64,000 nucleotides of DNA, taken from positions 17,769-81,768 of the forward strand of contig JAYRYZ010000023.1 in NCBI GenBank assembly GCA_041916775.1, in the 5' to 3' direction. This document shows, one piece after another, positions 62,016-64,000 of this stretch (positions within the stretch are counted from its first letter, which is position 1; every line of letters starts with the position of its first letter). The position numbers and the translations under genes were made by a program. Below the pieces are notes generated by a model. It ran no database searches and had not been told where the DNA came from. It was given only the letters and a program-made list of their open reading frames with translations. The DNA is from UBA2357 sp041916775 (GTDB taxonomy: Bacteria > Pseudomonadota > Gammaproteobacteria > Burkholderiales > Rhodocyclaceae).

Positions 62016-62702
62016 TTTCCGAGGCAACCTCTAAGCCTACTACAAGCGTCGCAACTGGAGATTTGTCCACAGATTCCGTAACGGGTAATGTTCGTTTTCT
62101 GCTGTGTCATGATGAAGAAAGGGACTCTACTCTCTCTCGTGGAAAAGCATCGTGTCGGGTCTTGCAATCCAGCAGTGATGATAACCTTGACCAACGAGTT
62201 GCAGCTTGCCGCGCGTATAAGTGCGGCGGGTCACCCCGGATTCTTGCCGTCCAGATTTTCAAGTGGCGACCGGCGCTTCTGGGTCGTAAGTCGTCCATCT
62301 CGCCCGCTCCAGTCGTCGCCCCCTCTCCGAGTCGCCCCGACGTACCGCTCCGCCCGGGTCCCAGGTTTGTCCCCTCTGCCGCCCGGCCCCCGCGACATGG
62401 CTGCCCCAACCCCCCGCCCCAGCGGGCTGCACCTCGGGCCAGATTTTGGCACCCTGGGGCACCCTCGCACCCCGGGCCGCCCGGGACCGCCCTCCCCCGG
62501 CACCCGGCACCCGGCACCCGGCTCCGCCACGCCTGAGCACGAAGAACCGACGCGAAATCTCACCAATAGCTAAACGAGCGTTATGGCCCCGGGCGATCCA
62601 CATCAGTTGTTCCATGTGGCATCAACCTGCATACATTTGGTAACATGCGAATGTGCTTTCGGGTGACCACTTGTATAGCTGCCATCAGTTTGAAGGACCT
62701 TG
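62016..62702. other. 687-bp gap with a C-rich, strand-asymmetric tract
   Basis: No gene is supported here. Bases about 62290-62530 are strikingly C-rich on the plus strand, with many CCC runs and three tandem CACCCGG units at 62501-62521. The minus strand is correspondingly rich in GGG runs and could form G-quadruplexes. Bases 62063-62071 read TTGTCCACA, one change from a DnaA box. Open frames through the tract are Pro/Gly/Arg-rich and look non-coding. Confidence 0.5.
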
Positions 62703-63614
62703 ATGCCGATCCCCGATTACCAGTCGATCATGCTTCCGCTCCTGCGTCTGGCTGGTGACGATCAAGAGCACTCCGCTCGGCAAGCCGTGGATGCCCTAGC
62801 GAATGAGTTCAACCTCTCCCCAGCACAACGAACTGAACTCCTGGCCAGCGGGCAACAAGCCATTTTCAACAATCGAGTCGGTTGGGCAAACTCGTACCTG
62901 AAGAAGGCTGCCCTCCTATCTGCCCCAAGACGCGGCGTCTTCCGGATCACTGAGCGTGGCAAGGCTGTACTTGCGGATCCGCCAGTGCGCATTGATGTGC
63001 GTTTCTTGGAGCGCTTCCCCGAATTTCAGGAGTTCCGGCAAGGCGCACGGACGAACAACGACGAGGTATCGAGCAGCATCGCAGAGTCTCCCGATCAGAC
63101 ACCTGAGGAGGCTCTGGAAGCCGCATATCAAAGTCTCCGGAACAGCCTTGCTGCAGACATTCTCGCCAAGGTCCTCTCATGTACGCCGGCTTTCTTCGAG
63201 CATCTTGTTGTCGAGTTGCTGGTCAAGATGGGATATGGCGGAAGTCGGCGTGATGCAGGCGAACGTATCGGACAAAGCGGTGATGGTGGCATTGACGGCA
63301 TCATCAAGGAGGATCGTCTTGGCCTTGACACCATCTACCTGCAAGCCAAGCGCTGGCAAGGAAGCGTGGGCCGACCTGAGATCCAGAAATTCGTTGGAGC
63401 ATTGCAGGGCCAGCGAGCCAGAAAGGGCGTGTTCATCACGACTTCAACATACACGACGGATGCTCTTGACTATGCATCTCGGATTGATACGAAAGTAGTG
63501 CTGCTTGACGGCAAGCGGCTCGCCGAGCTGATGATCGACTTCGATGTTGGTGTATCTGTGGCAGCAAGCTATGCCGTAAAGCGGATCGACTCGGACTACT
63601 TTGAGGAGGGCTAA
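62703..63614 (+). CDS. mrr: Mrr-type restriction endonuclease
   Basis: Mrr is a type IV restriction enzyme that cuts methylated DNA. The 303-residue protein has the N-terminal winged-helix Mrr_N domain (about 5-92, with RRGVFRITERGKAVL). The C-terminal PD-(D/E)xK domain carries Glu171 in FFEHLVVELL, Asp198 in GDGGIDGII and the QxK pair Gln214/Lys216 in IYLQAKRW. The end resembles E. coli Mrr (VGVSVAASYAVKRIDSDYF). The ATG at 62703 has AAGGA five bases upstream; the TTG just before it is not needed. The modification recognised is unknown. Confidence 0.92.
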   Translation: MPIPDYQSIMLPLLRLAGDDQEHSARQAVDALANEFNLSPAQRTELLASGQQAIFNNRVGWANSYLKKAALLSAPRRGVFRITERGKAVLADPPVRIDVRFLERFPEFQEFRQGARTNNDEVSSSIAESPDQTPEEALEAAYQSLRNSLAADILAKVLSCTPAFFEHLVVELLVKMGYGGSRRDAGERIGQSGDGGIDGIIKEDRLGLDTIYLQAKRWQGSVGRPEIQKFVGALQGQRARKGVFITTSTYTTDALDYASRIDTKVVLLDGKRLAELMIDFDVGVSVAASYAVKRIDSDYFEEG

Positions 63615-63949
63615 CAACGGAATGTGCATGAGTTCTGCGCCTGGGCAATGTCGCGTCGATTCATGAGCGCGCTCTAGTACTGACTTCAGACGGCCAGTAT
63701 TGTTCTTTCGGGGCTCGCAGTCATAGGGAGACATCCACTAACTGCATGCGGTATGCTAAACGCGATTCCCAGCTGCTGGATGCTCCGCCCTGATATTTGG
63801 AGCAGACGAAACTTCATATGGTGATAGCTCGCTGATCAAGTTAATCTCTGCGTGCCCTTGATTTCCCATGTTACGGGGCGTTGGTGCATTAAAATGTCAT
63901 CCACTGATATATCAAGGCTTTCAGGCCACCTGACCCGTTGAGTGTGACC
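63615..63949. other. intergenic region after mrr
   Basis: No gene is supported in these 335 bp. A perfect 10-bp palindrome TGATATATCA lies at 63905-63914, 36 bp before the next ATG, with a TAAAAT -10-like element near 63891. Together they may form the control region of the next gene. Confidence 0.35.
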
Positions 63950-64000
63950 ATGGCGACACGTGTAAAGAAAGACGACACTCCGAGCAAGCTCAAGTACCGC
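63950..64000 (+). CDS. 5' end of an unidentified gene, cut by the window edge
   Basis: An ATG at 63950 opens a frame of 17 codons to the window end, reading MATRVKKDDTPSKLKYR, a basic N-terminus. GAG about ten bases upstream is a weak SD. The position after mrr suggests another defence or element gene, but nothing can be identified from this length. Confidence 0.4.
   Translation, partial: MATRVKKDDTPSKLKYR

Larger units (their letters stand above)
49863..64000 (+). mobile_element. integrative element (genomic island) at tRNA-Asn, right end not in window
   Basis: The region after tRNA-Asn has no core genes. It holds short unrecognised ORFs, AT-rich patches (about 50440-51390 and 54880-55860), klcA, a replication-helicase-like ATPase and a tyrosine integrase. 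Restriction/defence-like genes follow the integrase. Replication plus integrase plus antirestriction genes suggest an integrative plasmid or satellite-like element. No conjugation, capsid or packaging gene is visible. The left end is inferred from the gene-content change; the right end lies beyond 64000, and the genes after the integrase could belong to a neighbouring island. Confidence 0.75.

Noticed and set aside
62088..62573. 161-codon ORF through the C-rich tract
   Set aside because: The second half is Pro/Gly/Arg low complexity forced by the C-rich DNA; no SD or domain.

Overview
The window looks like a high-GC betaproteobacterial chromosome. The gene order (pyrG-kdsA-eno-ftsB; rimP-nusA-infB-rbfA-truB-rpsO-pnp; rpoE-rseABC-degP; lepA-lepB-rnc-era-recO-pdxJ-acpS; yceD-rpmF-plsX-fabHDG-acpP-fabF) fits Rhodocyclales such as Thauera, Azoarcus or Aromatoleum. 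That placement is inferred from synteny and base composition only.

Layout of the core (1-49862). At the left edge are dtd and an NlpC/P60 lipoprotein (+), then a long minus-strand block: ftsB, eno, kdsA, pyrG, pnp, rpsO, truB, rbfA, infB, nusA and rimP. Next come two tandem copies of a tRNA-Ala/Glu/Asp operon, each with its own promoter. They are followed by pgsA, uvrC, nagZ, acpS, pdxJ, recO, era, rnc, a DUF4845 gene, lepB, lepA, a glutaredoxin-like gene and the envelope-stress operon rpoE-rseA-rseB-rseC-degP. nadB diverges from rpoE and converges on a YgfX-like gene. The fatty-acid/phospholipid cluster follows, then maf and an RsmI-like methylase (+), a Rieske protein, a HAD phosphatase, rluC, rne (+), a low-molecular-weight phosphatase, uvrB, an aromatic/aspartate aminotransferase (+) and two tRNA-Asn genes.

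From the 3' end of the second tRNA-Asn (49862) to the window end the content changes completely, and I read it as an integrative element whose right end lies outside the window. It carries short unrecognised ORFs with near-identical Shine-Dalgarno leaders and AT-rich cargo. It also carries a KlcA antirestriction protein, a P-loop replication-helicase-like ATPase with a C-terminal winged-helix-like tail, and a tyrosine integrase. Beyond the integrase is a defence-like cluster: an RHH/winged-helix-like protein, a two-domain protein with a Rossmann-like N-half and a uracil-glycosylase-like C-half, an Mrr-type restriction endonuclease and the start of another gene.

The most interesting signals are in the element. 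Two clusters of five GTCGAGT/ACTCGAC motifs include a perfect 31-bp inverted repeat. One cluster lies after klcA and the other inside the N-terminal coding region of the helicase-like gene, and together they flank an AT-rich ORF; this looks like a replication origin of the lambda-O or P4 ori/crr kind. A 15-bp tandem repeat array lies before klcA. The Rossmann/UDG-like protein with its RHH and Mrr neighbours is a candidate uncharacterised defence module. In the core, notable points are a terminator-like hairpin abutting the rimP start, a nearly leaderless promoter for yceD, the tRNA operon duplication and a Ser-to-Pro change in the Dtd signature motif.
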